Shown piece by piece: positions 1 through 18,617 of a DNA stretch of 64,000 bases; the first letter of the stretch is position 1; every line of letters starts with the position of its first letter. Source of the DNA: Ficedula albicollis. Lineage: Eukaryota > Chordata > Aves > Passeriformes > Muscicapidae. The stretch lies in NCBI RefSeq assembly GCF_000247815.1, contig NW_004775932.1, positions 62,001 through 126,000 on the forward strand, in the 5' to 3' direction. The notes beneath the pieces are model-generated. The model was not told where the DNA came from and did no database searches. It saw only the letters and a list, made by a program, of their open reading frames with translations. A program made the position numbers and the translations under genes.

Positions 1-526
1 TCTACATTCGGCACTGGTGAGGCTGCACCTCGAGTGCTGTGTCCAGTTCTGGGCCCCTCAGTTTAGGAAGGACATTGAGGTGCTTGAGCGTGTCCTGAGG
101 AGGGCAACAAGGCTGGTGAGGGGCTTGGAACACAAGCTCTATGAGGAATGGCTGAGGGAGCTGGGGAGAAAAAGAGACTCAGAGGTGACCTTACCATACT
201 CTACAACATCCAGAAAGATGGCTGTATTCAGGTGAGGGTCAGTCTCTTTCTCCAAGGAGCAGCTAACAGAATAAGAGAACACAGTCTCAAGCTGCATCAA
301 GGGAAAATTAGGTTGGATATTAGGAAACATATTTTCACGGAAAGAGTGATAAAGTACTGGAATTGTCTGCCCAGGGAGGTGGGAGAGTCACCACCCCTGG
401 ATGTATTTAAAAAAAGACTGGATGTGGCACTTGGTGCCATGGTCTAGTTGAGGTGTTAGGGCTTGGGCTGGACTCAATGATCTTGAAGGTCTTTTCCAAC
501 CTAGTCATTCTGTGAATTCTGTGAAT
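1..526 (+). mobile_element. CR1 LINE 3' end (truncated)
   Basis: Translation in shifting frames gives [71 protein letters not shown] and PREVGESPPLDVFKKRLDVA. These are the C-terminal end of the CR1 reverse-transcriptase ORF. Next come a short 3' UTR (GGACTCAATGATCTTGAAGG, TTTTCCAACC) and the tandem octamer-like end ATTCTGTGAATTCTGTGA. CR1 is the main avian non-LTR retroposon and usually lacks a poly-A tail. The ORF is broken by frameshifts and stops, so this copy is dead. Its 5' part lies outside the window. Confidence 0.93.
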
Positions 527-652
527 AGTCACTTATGCAGTCAGGGCCGTATGACATTAAACAAACTGAAGAAAATTAACTCAAGATTAGCCTCATTCCC
601 TCCTTCTGTTCCTTAGTTTTGTTACAGGATGGACTCTGCTAGGGGTTACCAA
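527..652. other. Short intergenic spacer
   Basis: Unique-looking AT-rich sequence between the CR1 end and the TTA microsatellite; nothing recognised. Confidence 0.6.
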
Positions 653-1963
<1,311 letters not shown>

Positions 1964-2330
1964 CATAGGATCATCAAGGTTGGAGAAGACTTTTAAGATC
2001 GTTGAGTCCAACCATTAATCTAGCAGCACCGTATTCACCACTAAATCCTACTCCTAAGTGCCATATCCATATACCTTTTGAATACTTTCAGGGATTGTCA
2101 TTCCCCCAGCTCCCTGGGCAGCCAACTTTAATGTCTGACTGACTTTTCAATGAAGAAATTTTTCCTAATATCCAGTCTAAACTTTGGTGCAATTTGAGGC
2201 CATTTCCTCTTGTCCTATAGATTGTTACCTTGGAAAAGCAATCAACCCCCACCTTGCTAAAACTTCCTTGAAGCTTGTAGGATTGCTGTTGAAGCACCAG
2301 TCTGAGCTTCCCTCAATTTTTGCCCTAAGC
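1964..2330 (-). mobile_element. CR1 LINE fragment, minus strand
   Basis: AATCATAGGATCATCAAGGT is the reverse complement of a CR1 3' terminus. It is followed by the reverse complement of the CR1 3' UTR and ORF end, including AAGAAATTTTTCCTAATATCC and TTTCCTCTTGTCCTATAGA. The copy is truncated and diverged. The boundary near 2330 is approximate. Confidence 0.85.
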
Positions 2331-3991
2331 TGGCCACTGCCCAAAATGATGATGATGTCCTACACTGGAAATGTGGTTTTAGACAACACGAGCTAAGCAG
2401 GTGTTGAAGCTGTGAGCATTTCTGAAGCACAGTCTCTGGGCTAAGCAGGAGTGGGACACTTTTGAAAACTAAGGACTACTCTCCATCTCCCTTACCAGTC
2501 AAGAAGAGCTCTGAGGGACAACATGCCAAAATCCCAAGCCTGGACTGGGCATCATCCTCCATCAGAGCCTCTCCACTGAGCATTAAGGGAAGAAACTTGT
2601 TTCTCTGCAGCTGGCCCAAAGGAGCAACACAGGCCATAATTCAACAGACTGGTAAACAGGGGCTGAAAGGACACTGACCTGTGCACATTTCAGGGACACC
2701 AAGTGAAACAATTGTATTGAAGCATTAAGTGGCCAAGTCAGTGCAGGTTCTCACACTACGAAGTAGCTAAGAGGGCAGAGAACAAGATTCTTTGGCTACT
2801 CTACATGCCCCCTGCACATTCCAGTTCCTTGCCACTGGGATAATTTGTGCTATCTTCCTTCAATACTGGAACCTTTCCACACAAAGTTAAACAGAAACAT
2901 AAGGGAATGCTGTTTTAGAAGGAAATAATTGACTTCTTGGGCAGCAAAAATGGCAATAAGGGAATGCAGTTTTAGAAGGAAATAATTGACTTCTTGGGCA
3001 GCAAAAATGGCAAAACAATAGCAAATGGTATCTGGCTTCTGTTAGGATATACAGCCTCTGCAAATTATAGCCCAAATGAATTAGAGCCATCCAAAAGGCT
3101 GATCAGTGTCATCTGATGGATGCAACTCAATTTAGGTTATGCCTCTTTGGTTTCTCAGTGCAATACAAATGAGAAAAAAAAAGGTGGCAAATTAAATATG
3201 TAAGGGGCATTGACAGAACTTTCCATGAGCTATAGCATATAAAAAAAGGATAAGGCAATATACAATTAACAAGGCAAGTATGAAGCAGGCAAAGATAAAA
3301 TGCAATAAACAGTCCTTAGCACCACAACAGGGCTGCCACAGAGCAGCTGCCTGAGTCTGCCAAATTCCAAGGGAAAACTAGAGGAAAACAAGGCCACAGA
3401 GACAGAGCATCCCCATAGGAGAGGTGCATATCCTGTAAATAATTTCACTACTGTAAGTTGGACTCTGAACTCATGGTGACCAGTTCCTGAGTTGCTTAGT
3501 CTGACCATGTGAATTGAACAGCGCTCCTTTTACAGAGATTACCCAAAAATATTTCAAAGGACTGAGAAAAAAGCACTGAGCTCCACATTATACATTTTTG
3601 TTATATGTATTTACATTACTTATTTTTTCCTCCTCATTCCCTCTCCTTCTGATAATGCTGAAACATCTCTTTTTTAATAGCAGAAAAGTGCTAAGCAATC
3701 CAGCTCAGAATATTTTTACTAATGAGCAAAAATAGGATAAAGACTTGAAAATATAGTATGATTAAAAATTAAATTTAGGGAATATTTTTTTGCTTCACTG
3801 GGGAATATTTTTTTGCTTCACTTGATATAGAAAAATTACTTAATTGTCTTCAAATACAAATTCTTTCAGCACAAAGCAAATACAATGCATCACCATGTGA
3901 GATGGCTCCCTGTTGGGAGTTGGTTTTATTTTCCCTTTTCTTTCTGTGGAATTTTTCCTATTGTGATGTTAAGAAACTAGCCAACTTGGGT
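2331..3991. other. Intergenic, nothing beyond a 57-bp duplication
   Basis: AT-rich sequence with the 57-bp duplication noted separately and a doubled AATATTTTTTTGCTTCACT near 3781-3824. No coding evidence. Confidence 0.6.
2899..3012. repeat. 57-bp tandem duplication
   Basis: ATAAGGGAATGCTGTTTTAG... is repeated with offset 57 and one visible mismatch. Confidence 0.9.
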
Positions 3992-4291
<300 letters not shown>

Positions 4292-4890
4292 CCGACTTAG
4301 GTGTTGGCTACACGCTAGCACAGATGGCTAGTGACGCGGGGGGTGGGGAAGGGGGGCGGGGTAAAGGAGGGATAGCTGCCCTCTCTCTCTCGTGCTCGTT
4401 TAGCTTGGAAAAAAAAGGTCGCTGGAGAACCTTGCCCTGACACACAGATGCTGGGAGCTGCCTTCTTCGGCGGTGAGATTCCGCAACCCCCCTGAGATGT
4501 TACATAGTGATTCGTATCGTTATGAAAATACACGATGGGATCAATACAAACAAGAATATTGAATCCAAAGTAAAGCATGGATATGAGACATAAGAATATT
4601 TAATAATTTCATTAACTTTGTTTAAATCACTTTGTTGTAAATTGTGAATTTTTTGTTTTTATTATTTTTCACTATAATAATGACTTGTATCCACTTTTAT
4701 GTATAAGGAAAACGTGAGCTTGTTTGGACATGAGCAGGCTTGTCCCTGCTGTTACATGCTTTGTAAGAGTGTAACCTGAGAATATGTTCAAGCCTTGCCC
4801 AGACCTGGTGGGGGCTTCTAGCCATTGCCACTTGGGCCCTAGCTGATATGTTTGGGTCTGCTTGAACTTGTATCCCAGCACAGTGGGCAT
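4292..4890 (+). mobile_element. LTR-like sequence, first copy, truncated at both ends by poly-G
   Basis: From 4383 to 4890 this is essentially identical to 8522-9029 (offset 4139). It lies between an adapter remnant (4271-4291) and the 3.6-kb poly-G tract. It has no coding frame. Because its continuation is found after 9290, the two copies probably represent one genomic locus. Confidence 0.6.
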
Positions 4891-8521
<3,631 letters not shown>

Positions 8522-9469
8522 CTCTCTCTCGTGCTCGTTTAGCTTGGAAAAAAAAGGTCGCTGGAGAACCTTGCCCTGACACACAGATGCTGGGAGCTGC
8601 CTTCTTCGGCGGTGAGATTCCGCAACCCCCCTGAGATGTTACATAGTGATTCGTATCGTTATGAAAATACACGATGGGATCAATACAAACAAGAATATTG
8701 AATCCAAAGTAAAGCATGGATATGAGACATAAGAATATTTAATAATTTCATTAACTTTGTTTAAATCACTTTGTTGTAAATTGTGAATTTTTTGTTTTTA
8801 TTATTTTTCACTATAATAATGACTTGTATCCACTTTTATGTATAAGGAAAACGTGAGCTTGTTTGGACATGAGCAGGCTTGTCCCTGCTGTTACATGCTT
8901 TGTAAGAGTGTAACCTGAGAATATGTTCAAGCCTTGCCCAGACCTGGTGGGGGCTTCTAGCCATTGCCACTTGGGCCCTAGCTGATATGTTTGGGTCTGC
9001 TTGAACTTGTATCCCAGCACAGTGGGCATCTTTGTTGTAAATTGTGAATTTTTTGTTTTTATTATTTTTCACTATAATAATGACTTGTATCCACTTTTAT
9101 GTATAAGGAAAACGTGAGCTTGTTTGGACATGAGCAGGCTTGTCCCTGCTGTTACATGCTTTGTAAGAGTGTAACCTGAGAATATGTTCAAGCCTTGCCC
9201 AGACCTGGTGGGGGCTTCTAGCCATTGCCACTTGGGCCCTAGCTGATATGTTTGGGTCTGCTTGAACTTGTATCCCAGCACAGTGGGCATGTCACAGCCC
9301 ACCAAGAAACTGCCCATAGAAGGGACAGTGACCAGGGGTAGGGTGGACGTGTTGGCAGAGCACAGACACCCCACGTCCCCAGCACTGAGTTGCCTGTTCC
9401 TTATCCATGAACTAATAAATTGCCTTATTGATTGACCTACCTGATTTTGGAGAGTAATTTATAACACCT

Positions 9470-9700
9470 CTGCTCGGACGCCCTCCCAGCTCCACCTGCA
9501 CGCATCCTGTTGGAGCACCGGCACCGACCCTGCCCCGAGGTCCGCGAGCAGCGTCTCTCCTCCGCCTTTCCCAGCCGGGACAGCGCCGCCATCCCCGCCA
9601 GCCCCGCTGCAGCCCCGCGGGATCACCGCACCTCCCCTGCTCACCGGGAGCTGCCTCCTCTGCCTGCCAGCTGGGACGGTGACTGCACCGCGGGGGAAAG
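9470..9700. other. CpG-rich patch in the LTR block
   Basis: A GC-rich stretch with many CpGs (for example CTCGGACGCC, CCCCGAGGTCCGCGAGCAGC, CCCGCGGGATCACCGC) in an otherwise AT-rich region. It lies 2.5 kb past the ARPP21 3' end and runs in the opposite sense. An 84-codon frame crosses it but resembles no known protein. Most likely it is the body of a retroviral LTR. Confidence 0.6.
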
Positions 9701-9789
9701 GAAGGTGTCCACAGCCGAAAGAACTGCTACTGGGCTCCTGCTCTGTTTGCTGTTAGTTACCTAGCTGTTGATGTTTTGTTTGCCCTGTT

Positions 9790-9793
9790 ATAT

Positions 9794-9826
<33 letters not shown>

Positions 9827-9838
9827 TATATATACACA
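9790..9838. repeat. TA / CATA microsatellite
   Basis: Alternating TATATA and CATA units followed by CACACC, inside the LTR-derived block. Confidence 0.9.
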
Positions 9839-9945
9839 CCAGTAAAGAACTGTTATTCCTAACCCCATGATAAATTAGAGGGAGGGGGATTTCCATCTCA
9901 GGGAGGGGCCTTTCTTGGCAAATAGCTGTCTTTGAAACCAGGACA

Positions 9946-12199
9946 ATCCCCCCACATACATGATACTGTAATAATTAGGGCATTCTCCATAGCTGAGGGA
10001 GAACAGATTCAGTTTCCTCATATGCCTAAGGAGACTTGAGCTCTTTGGAGAGCGAGACAATCAGAGGATGTAGGCTACTTTGGGGTGGGTGGCTCTGACT
10101 GCTTACCTGAAACTGCTACATTTTATATAAAAGGCACATTAATATGCAGGTAGCTGCTGCTGCCACAAGGTTGAGAGAAGTCAGTTGAGGGATCCCCGCT
10201 CCCACAGCTAAGTAGGTGTTTTCTACCAGCTGGTCATTGTGCTAGCAGACAGGCAAATCATGGGAAAACATGGCCATGGTCAGGCATGGGATATGTTGTT
10301 TGCCAAGGGGACATGACCTGGAGCGGCCTAAGGACATCAGGAAATTCTGTCTACAGAAGCAAGATTCCTAGGCTTTCCTTTTCAACTCCCTCCCCCATTT
10401 CCACTGAGAGCATCTACAGCCCAGCTTGCCATCAATGTATAACGCTGAGGGCAGACTTTTTTTTACCAGCCAATTCATTCATTATTCCCTGACAAGAGGG
10501 AAGATTAATAAGGCAACAGTAGTGCTTCAGAGAAGAAATGGGACTTAAATATAGTGATGAGCAAAGGGTCTTTTCATTCCAGACACTGGATGCATAGTTT
10601 GCCCCTCCCTGCCCTCTCCTTCAGCCTGGGCACATACAACCTGTCCTGCACAAGGTCACCTACAGTCCTGCTGGACTGTGAAGCCTTGACAGAGAAGGAC
10701 ACCCATTTGTTCAGCTGTCAGTGATGCCACGGCAGCAAACCCAGCATTAATTACATGTAATTATAGCCATGCTAGGACAGAAGCCTCTGTTGTATATGAA
10801 ACACTAAAAGGAAATGAAGCTTACAATGCAGGGAATCAGAAATGAGAGCTCAGGGTCACAGGCAAAATTAAAATACAGTATCTTGATTTTAAAAAAGAAA
10901 AAAAAAATTCAATCAGCAGGCTCTCCCAAGGCATTTCACCTCTAATTGAAGAGTGAATTGTGTTTATTTAACTGCTCATGTTCTTGACTGTCTCTTAGCA
11001 AATGAATCATGATTACACTACATAAAATTCAGTTTTTGGCTTTCTTATGATCCCACAGGACTGGATTCCACACTTTAAGAGACACATGTAAAAAAGGACT
11101 GAACTCTGAAAGATATCTGTTCATTGAATAGAAGTGAAAAACATTCCTTTCAAATACAGATTTTAGCCTCTCCAGTTCCTGTTTCCACAGCTGAAGTGGA
11201 AACCAAAGGAAAGGCCACATATGCTAAAGGTAACATTAAAGCTGTTTCACATTCAGATTAATATTGATCAATGTAGGCTGCTGTAATTTTGGGTACCTAA
11301 AATCATATTATGTCACATACAGATTTTACACACAGAAGTATCTTGGTTTTTTTCATAATGTGTATGCATAATTCTGGAGTCCTCAATTTTAATTATTGTA
11401 AAGGTGCTCAAAATTGATCAAAAATGAAGTGTAAGTGAAAAATTACTCAGAGTTTTGTCTCAAATGTCATTATTGAAGCAAAATTAGGAACTCCATTCAG
11501 AATTTATGAATCCAGAACAATTTATCAGAACAAGATGGGAATTTGAGGGAAGATGGACATAATAATAAATAAAATACCACAGGAACTAAAAAAATTTCTA
11601 AAACTTTCTGGCAAAGCACTGTGTTTTAAAAGCCAACCTATCAAATATATTGTTCATCCTCACTTACTTGGAAATGACAGACCTGATTCTTGGATCATCT
11701 TCTTTTGTCAAAATGGCTTTACAGCTGGAACACCAATAATTGGGTAGAACATCTCTATGTAGCAGAACTGCTGGATACTGTGGTTGCTACATCAGTATTA
11801 ACTGATCTTCCATCCAGTGGATGGAATATCATGGGACAACTACGTCTTTTCATGTACGACTGTTGTATGGTCTCTTGAAGAGGTGTGACTTAGCAGAGGC
11901 TTGCAGCCTACGTTTATGACATTCCTGGTCCTAGGAATTGGCAAAGTGCAAACTCAGTTTAAGGTGAACTGATACGTTATTCACTTCCTGGGTGGCTATG
12001 CTACAATTCCAAAGTGGTCCTAGCTGTTACGGTACACAAATGCTGAGACACAGCCATGTTGCCTTCTCATCAAACTCCTCTAAGCCCATTAAGCACCATT
12101 CCCCCATTACCTTCACCTGTAAAAATGATAATGCAGAAACTAAAGGAAATTCACTCAGAAACAGAGGAGACCAAGCAGGTGGTAGAAACATGACCTTCC
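9946..12199. other. Intergenic DNA 3' of ARPP21
   Basis: About 2.2 kb of AT-rich DNA between the LTR block and the ARPP21 polyadenylation region. Short frames of 60-74 codons have no recognisable domain. No repeat was recognised. Confidence 0.6.
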
Positions 12200-12217
12200 T
12201 TCATGAGGTCAAATAGC

Positions 12218-12223
12218 TTTATT
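12218..12223 (-). terminator. Candidate distal polyadenylation signal AATAAA
   Basis: TTTATT on the plus strand reads AATAAA in the direction of ARPP21 transcription, 528 nt past the stop codon. Other AATAAA hexamers on the same strand are at 12374-12379, 12593-12598 and 12701-12706, so alternative polyadenylation is possible. Which is used cannot be told from sequence alone. Confidence 0.45.
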
Positions 12224-12750
12224 GTGATTAAGCACTACAATACAGTATATATCGATAAAAAAACTCTATAGTGTATATAAATTATTCCTTCCATTCAGCA
12301 ATTCTTTTTCTGATTTTTTTTTTTTGGTTTTGTTTTTTTTTTCATTTCCATTACAGCTTTGGTACAATGTAATTTTATTATATTTTTAAATACTTTTAGC
12401 TTCACAAACTCACACAAAGTACAAAACTAATCCGAACTGGGGATATTACAATCTACACAGTGATGCTTAGTGGTAGGAAAAAATCTTACCTCAATGAATT
12501 CATGTCACTAGTTAAGCTATAAAGGCATACCTAGCAGACATGACAAAAATATGCACCATTAACCAGCAAACATTTTTTTTTTCCAAATTAACTTTATTTT
12601 TTTTACAGGTTTTTTCCAGCAGCACATCACTTGAGCATAGTCAGTACTCGTGTCCTGAAATGATTATTCTCTTGTGTTCCTCTTCATTTGAAGGCCATGA
12701 TTTATTTGTCAAATAATGCACCTCTATCCTCATGAATCTAAGACACAGTG
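12218..12750 (-). other. ARPP21: ARPP21 3' untranslated region (probable extent)
   Basis: Downstream of the TGA at 12751-12753 the transcript runs toward lower coordinates through AT-rich sequence. This includes T/A homopolymer patches near 12315-12345 and 12573-12603 on the plus strand. No coding potential is visible. The lower limit is set by a distal AATAAA-type signal at 12218-12223, so a cleavage site near 12200 is an estimate. Earlier signals could give shorter ends. Confidence 0.6.
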
Positions 12751-13008
<258 letters not shown>

Positions 13009-14152
13009 CTAGGTAGGAACATGGAAAGACGTAGGGAAAAAAGATAGCAATTACTAAGTAAGTTGAAGTAGGTTTGCAGTATCCCTATATTCCTTCTGGC
13101 TGAATTTGAGTATACTGTATGTTCTGCCAAAATTTGCTATTTTCTGCTGCTCAGAATTGTTCTCATCTCTGAGGATTTTTTTGTTACAGAAGCTTTTAAA
13201 GAGAATTCCCTCTGCTTTTAGGCCTAGAAAGTGTCTCTGTCATGACCTAGAAGAATACGCATTACTGGAATCAGTGCAAACAGAAGACTCGACCCTGGTA
13301 TATCTAGGCCATCTAAAAGGTCTAAACCTTTACCTTGATCATTAACCTTTAAAACACATTTTCAATAGAGTAATTCTGAAGATGTAAGGGGAAAATTTTA
13401 CCCATAAGCAATTCCCCCATTTCCATTTGTGTCGCTGAAGTGTTTTCAAAGAAGCTGAGGGAATGGCTGCTCAGTCAGTGCAATCTATTAAAATGAATTA
13501 GATGTCATCTAGTTTCTTAACTTTCCAGAGGAACCAGTAGGAAGTGTAAGCACAGGTCACCTCTCACATGCGCTTGGCATAACTCACGGAAACTAGGTAT
13601 AAAGGTGGGGAAATAAGTCTGGGTAACTTACGGACTTGGTAAAAATCAAGCCACTGCCTTCCCTCTCCCCAGAACCCAATAAACAATAATCCATCTCGCT
13701 ACAGCTTGTTATAGAAGACATGGTGAGATCCTTGGCAGGAGTCTCCACAGATGAGTAATTTTTAACTGGATCAGGCAAAGCCCTCAACTTCATTACAGGA
13801 AACAGTACTGCACTGGCAAAAAAGAGAAGAAATGAACAATGTTCTTATATTTCTTAAAAGTAATTTTCTTCACAGGAAGAGGTCTAATTCCTTTGTTCTT
13901 TGTGACATTACCCTCACTGCAGGCTGTAATAAATAGTTCATCTGAAGCATTCCAAAATCAGAACAAAAATCAGGAATATTGACCGTGTAAATAGGAAGGA
14001 AAGACACCAATTTGACTTAGAAGCGTATTCATCAGAAGGATTCCTGCCACACACTATCCAAATGAAGTTATAAGAACACTGTGTAATGCAAAAACTTAAT
14101 TCAATTAAGCATTTTCCAAGGAAAAAAGTCTTTCCTTACACCTCCTAAATAC
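13009..14152 (-). other. ARPP21: ARPP21 last intron
   Basis: A 1144-bp intron with donor GTATTT at its upstream end and acceptor TACCTAG at its downstream end. It is AT-rich. The short open frames inside lack consensus splice sites in phase, and I see no repeat or RNA gene in it. Confidence 0.85.
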
Positions 14153-14304
14153 CTGATAAGATGACATGGCTGGATACTGAACCATCATGCCTTGCACCTG
14201 ATTTCCCTGTTGATTATTCATCAGGTTCTGGCTTTGGGGTGGTTGCTGCATTCCCATGAGACCCTGGAACCCCTGCTGCTGGTTCGGCAGGACAGGCTGG
14301 TAAC
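14153..14304 (-). CDS. ARPP21: ARPP21 penultimate coding exon
   Basis: This 152-nt exon encodes YQPVLPNQQQGFQGLMGMQQ, then PPQSQNLMNNQQGNQVQGMM, then VQYPAMSSYQ. It is a Gln-rich low-complexity stretch of the ARPP21 C-terminal region with no enzymatic motif. The acceptor is TTCTTCCAG before 14304 and the donor is CAG|GTATTT after 14153. It enters in phase 1 (the first two bases complete a Gly codon) and leaves in phase 0, which fits both neighbouring exons. The family match is strong and the frame is uninterrupted. Confidence 0.93.
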
Positions 14305-16486
14305 CTGGAAGAAGAAAGAGGTCTTCAAATACCCTGTTGCTTGTAGGGGCAAAATTACAACCGTTGTAAGGTACAGCAAATGATCCCATAACTTATAACT
14401 GCATTAGTCAAAAAGTTATTTGTTCCTGCAGAAATGTTACTGGAAACAAGGGCAGCATGCTTTTGTTGTGCTTTTTAACACTGTGGCGGAGACCACCTGG
14501 AGGAATGTCTGACTGCAGCACAGGGTTGTAAAGCCCTAAAGAGACACAGGGTGCAGGTCTTTTGGCTATTTCCTCAGACGCAAAACTCTCAACAACTTAA
14601 AGGATACCAGCATTTGGCCTTCACAGTCTAACCCGACAATTTCTTTCTTACCCTCTTACCTTCCTTGTAATGCAGCTCCCTAGCATGATATAAACAGAGA
14701 AGCCTTTATTTAATCAAGAAGAACATCTCTATACACACTGGCTCTCACTTGGCAAGGTTTTAAATGTAATTAAAACATATTAAGGGTCATTATCCACAGC
14801 ACTATTTTCATGTGTGTCAAAGCAGGAAAATAATAAATTAGGGAGTATCCTCCCCATTGTTTGGTAGGAACACTGCTAACGTACTGGTGCCTGCACAAGG
14901 GTGAAAAGCTGATGCTTCTGCTTTAACCTGTGATTAACTCTGTGTTCAAAGTCACCACAAAATTGCAGTTTTTCTGCTGGGATGGCTCCTTTAGGACTAA
15001 TGGAGAAATGGGCAAAGACTGGATGATCTAGAGAGCCAAGCCACTAATGAGGCAGCAGTGTGGATGGGAAGGCAAGCACAAATAAAAATTGCTCAGCAGC
15101 AGTGCAATTTTGCCTGGGAATGAGCCTAGACAGATTGAACTGGGTGGCTGAGTGATGCTGATATTTAGCAATTAAGAACTTTGCGGAAAAAGCAGGAAAG
15201 GAAAGGAAGATGCAGAAAGATCCTGGCCTTGAAAAATGTGGCCAGACATAGGTATTATAAATCCATGAATAATTTCTCCTTAACACATTCTGTGTTCTTT
15301 AGCACTCATATTTTAAACATGCAGTTATACAGTGCACTATCAAATCTGTAGTGATGTTTTTACAAGAAGCATATTTCAGACAAGAAGAGCTACCAGAAAG
15401 AGCAACTCCATGTCATCTTTCTGTGAAAAAATTGTTTCATGTCTGCTCAATTTATATTCATGAATACAGTACCTTGTTCAATATACTTCACAAAGTGAAA
15501 ATCATAATCAGGATATTTCTTCATTATGTAAGAGAAATAAAGTAACAGATGTCTCTGTTTCTGCTGGTCTATTGGCAATTGATAGCTTTCCTTCTAAATT
15601 TGTTTTTATGCCAGGGAAATGTTGAGATTTCTGATCAAGTATTTGGCATTAAAGATGCCATTCCAGAGATTAATGTCTCCAGTCAACTGAGCAAAATAAC
15701 AAAAAAAAAATTTCCATGAGTGATTAACTTGGCTGGGATATAGCATTAAACATCTCCCAAACTCACCGGATTATCGTACATTGAGATTTGCTCTTTTCCT
15801 ATGCCCAAATGCTGTCAGCATATTTTTTAGTCATAAAAATTAACAACATCTGAACTGCTGTAACTGAGTTAACAGAAGGCTGATACAGCAATAATAAAAT
15901 TACAAGTCCTCTTCTGCTCCAGTACACCAATTATGGGGGGAGGGTATAAAGGATAGGAAGGAGGACTGGAAGTTTAAGTAGAGGGGTGTCAACTGGCAGC
16001 AGAAGTAGCAACAGGAAATTCATCTGTCACCTCCGGTTGTTAAAGTTAAGTCCCAGATGTGTAAAAAACCATAGATAGATAGTGAGCCAGGGAAAAAGTT
16101 ACACTTTTGGGGAATGTAATCCAGCACTGGATTTAGGCTCAGAGAACTGGATTGTAATGCACTGGCACAGGGTGGCAGACTGGTGCTCTGCAGAGACAGA
16201 CACACCAGTTGGGTCAAGTAGAAAGCAGATCTTCTGTTATCTCTAGTAGATATGATTGCATTAACATTACTTTTGTGAGACTGCCGCTAATGCCCTGCTG
16301 CGTGTTTGAATACACACCTCTCTCTTCACTTAAGCTTTGTGTTCCATATTCTCCAAATATGACAGATTTATGACCCAGTGCAGTCATGACTATCAAACTG
16401 AAAAAAAAAAATCATGGAAAAGTTGAAGTAGCTGTCCTCATAATGGATGTATAGGTGTGATCTCCTGGGGTAGTACAAAAACATTG

Positions 16487-16560
16487 AGTCACAGAATGGG
16501 TTTGGTAGGAATGGACCTTAAAGACCATCTATTTCCAATGACACACACAGACGTAAACAC
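16487..16560 (-). mobile_element. Old CR1 3'-end remnant
   Basis: GAGTCACAGAATGGGTTTGG followed by GGAATGGACCTTAAAGACCATCT resembles the reverse complement of a CR1 3' end. Only this short part is recognisable and the downstream limit is unclear. Confidence 0.6.
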
Positions 16561-17761
16561 ACAGCCCTGAAAATCACCTCTGTACTACCAGGCACTGCTT
16601 AGTACATGACATAACCACTCCAGTTTTAGGTACAGAAATATGAAAAGGAGACGGGCTGAAGAGCTGAGGTCCACTGGGCTATGCATTATTATTTAACAAT
16701 CTTATTCTAACACTCTTCAAGGACACTAGCGATTTTTCCTGACCACAGGACATGTCCCAACCTACAGAGTACATCAATTACATCCCTGAAAATGAGAATA
16801 AGACCTTTCCCCTACTCCTTGTGTAAGCCTTTTGCAATGCTCTGACCACACAGAAAAGCCCCAACACAAATACTTCACATGCACGCTAACATACTTCCAA
16901 TTTGATTAGATGGAAGCAAATAGGTTGTATCCTAAATCCTCTTAGACTTTATGGGAAAATAAGTCACTTCTTTGTCCAGAATATTTAATGCCCTGACTTG
17001 TAAGTAGAAATGGGAATGTTTTAAGAAGTTTACTGGCCTGTGTGTATCTTTGCAAAGATGCTGGCTGTCATCTCTTACTTATTTAATTTTCATGGGCTTT
17101 TAAAAAAATAATCAGTACCCTTTGGAATTAATTGAAGCTGTGGATGTCAGACCATGCTGCAGAACCCAGTACAGCGTTTAGTCAAAATCCAGCATCTTCA
17201 AGGTTCTGGATCTCAATAAAGCCACTTCATTTTACCTGATAGCAAAGCACGACCCTTTATTATACTAAACACATGAAGAAAGATGCAGGTTTGTCCATTC
17301 TATTGAACACAAAAACGTGACAAAAGTATATTCCAACATTATGGAGGAAGTACAGAATATTAAAAAGTGAAACTTTTTTTTGTTTACAACAAGTTTTATA
17401 AGCAAGAAGAAAAATGCTGAGGCAAAAAAGAAGTACCAATACTGCTCTGCTAAATGACTTCTGTTTCAGCACAGATGAAAGTAGAACATTTGGCACTCTA
17501 AGTGGCAATGCACTTGGACAAGAAGTTGTTAATATCAGAAACCAGCTGCTCTGAATTTCCTATCACTGCAGCCCAAATTCTCCATGTAATATTTGAAACA
17601 GGTCCTCAGCATTTACTGGATGTTGATACCTTTGTATGTCTATGTATCTTTGTATATCTTTGTATGTTTCTGCACTCTGGCCAGGAAAAAGAATGGATGT
17701 GAGAGAACTGAGACTATTATAAACCTTTAGCATTGTTTGTGAAAATATATCCTTTTTTTTT

Positions 17762-18617
<856 letters not shown>

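Larger units (their letters stand above)
8522..9945 (+). mobile_element. LTR-derived retroviral block
   Basis: 8522-9029 repeats 4383-4890, and 9030-9290 repeats 8769-9029 (offset 261). The unique part continues with an AATAAA at about 9414-9419, a CpG-rich stretch (9470-9700), a TA/CATA microsatellite, then CAGTAAAGAACTGTTATTCC and an end in GAAACCAGGACA at 9945. That last portion is homologous to the LTR 3' ends at 62627-62783 and 63263-63419. It is probably an LTR of a songbird endogenous retrovirus, perhaps two LTR types nested. No retroviral gene is present. The 5' boundary and the class are uncertain. Confidence 0.6.

Noticed and set aside
9510..9764. 84-codon frame in the CpG-rich LTR block
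   Set aside because: GC-rich sequence has few stops. No known retroviral or host protein is recognised.
13593..13793. Possible extra ARPP21 exon in the last intron
   Set aside because: No in-phase acceptor/donor pair and no similarity to ARPP21. The exons at 12751-13008 and 14153-14304 already join in phase.
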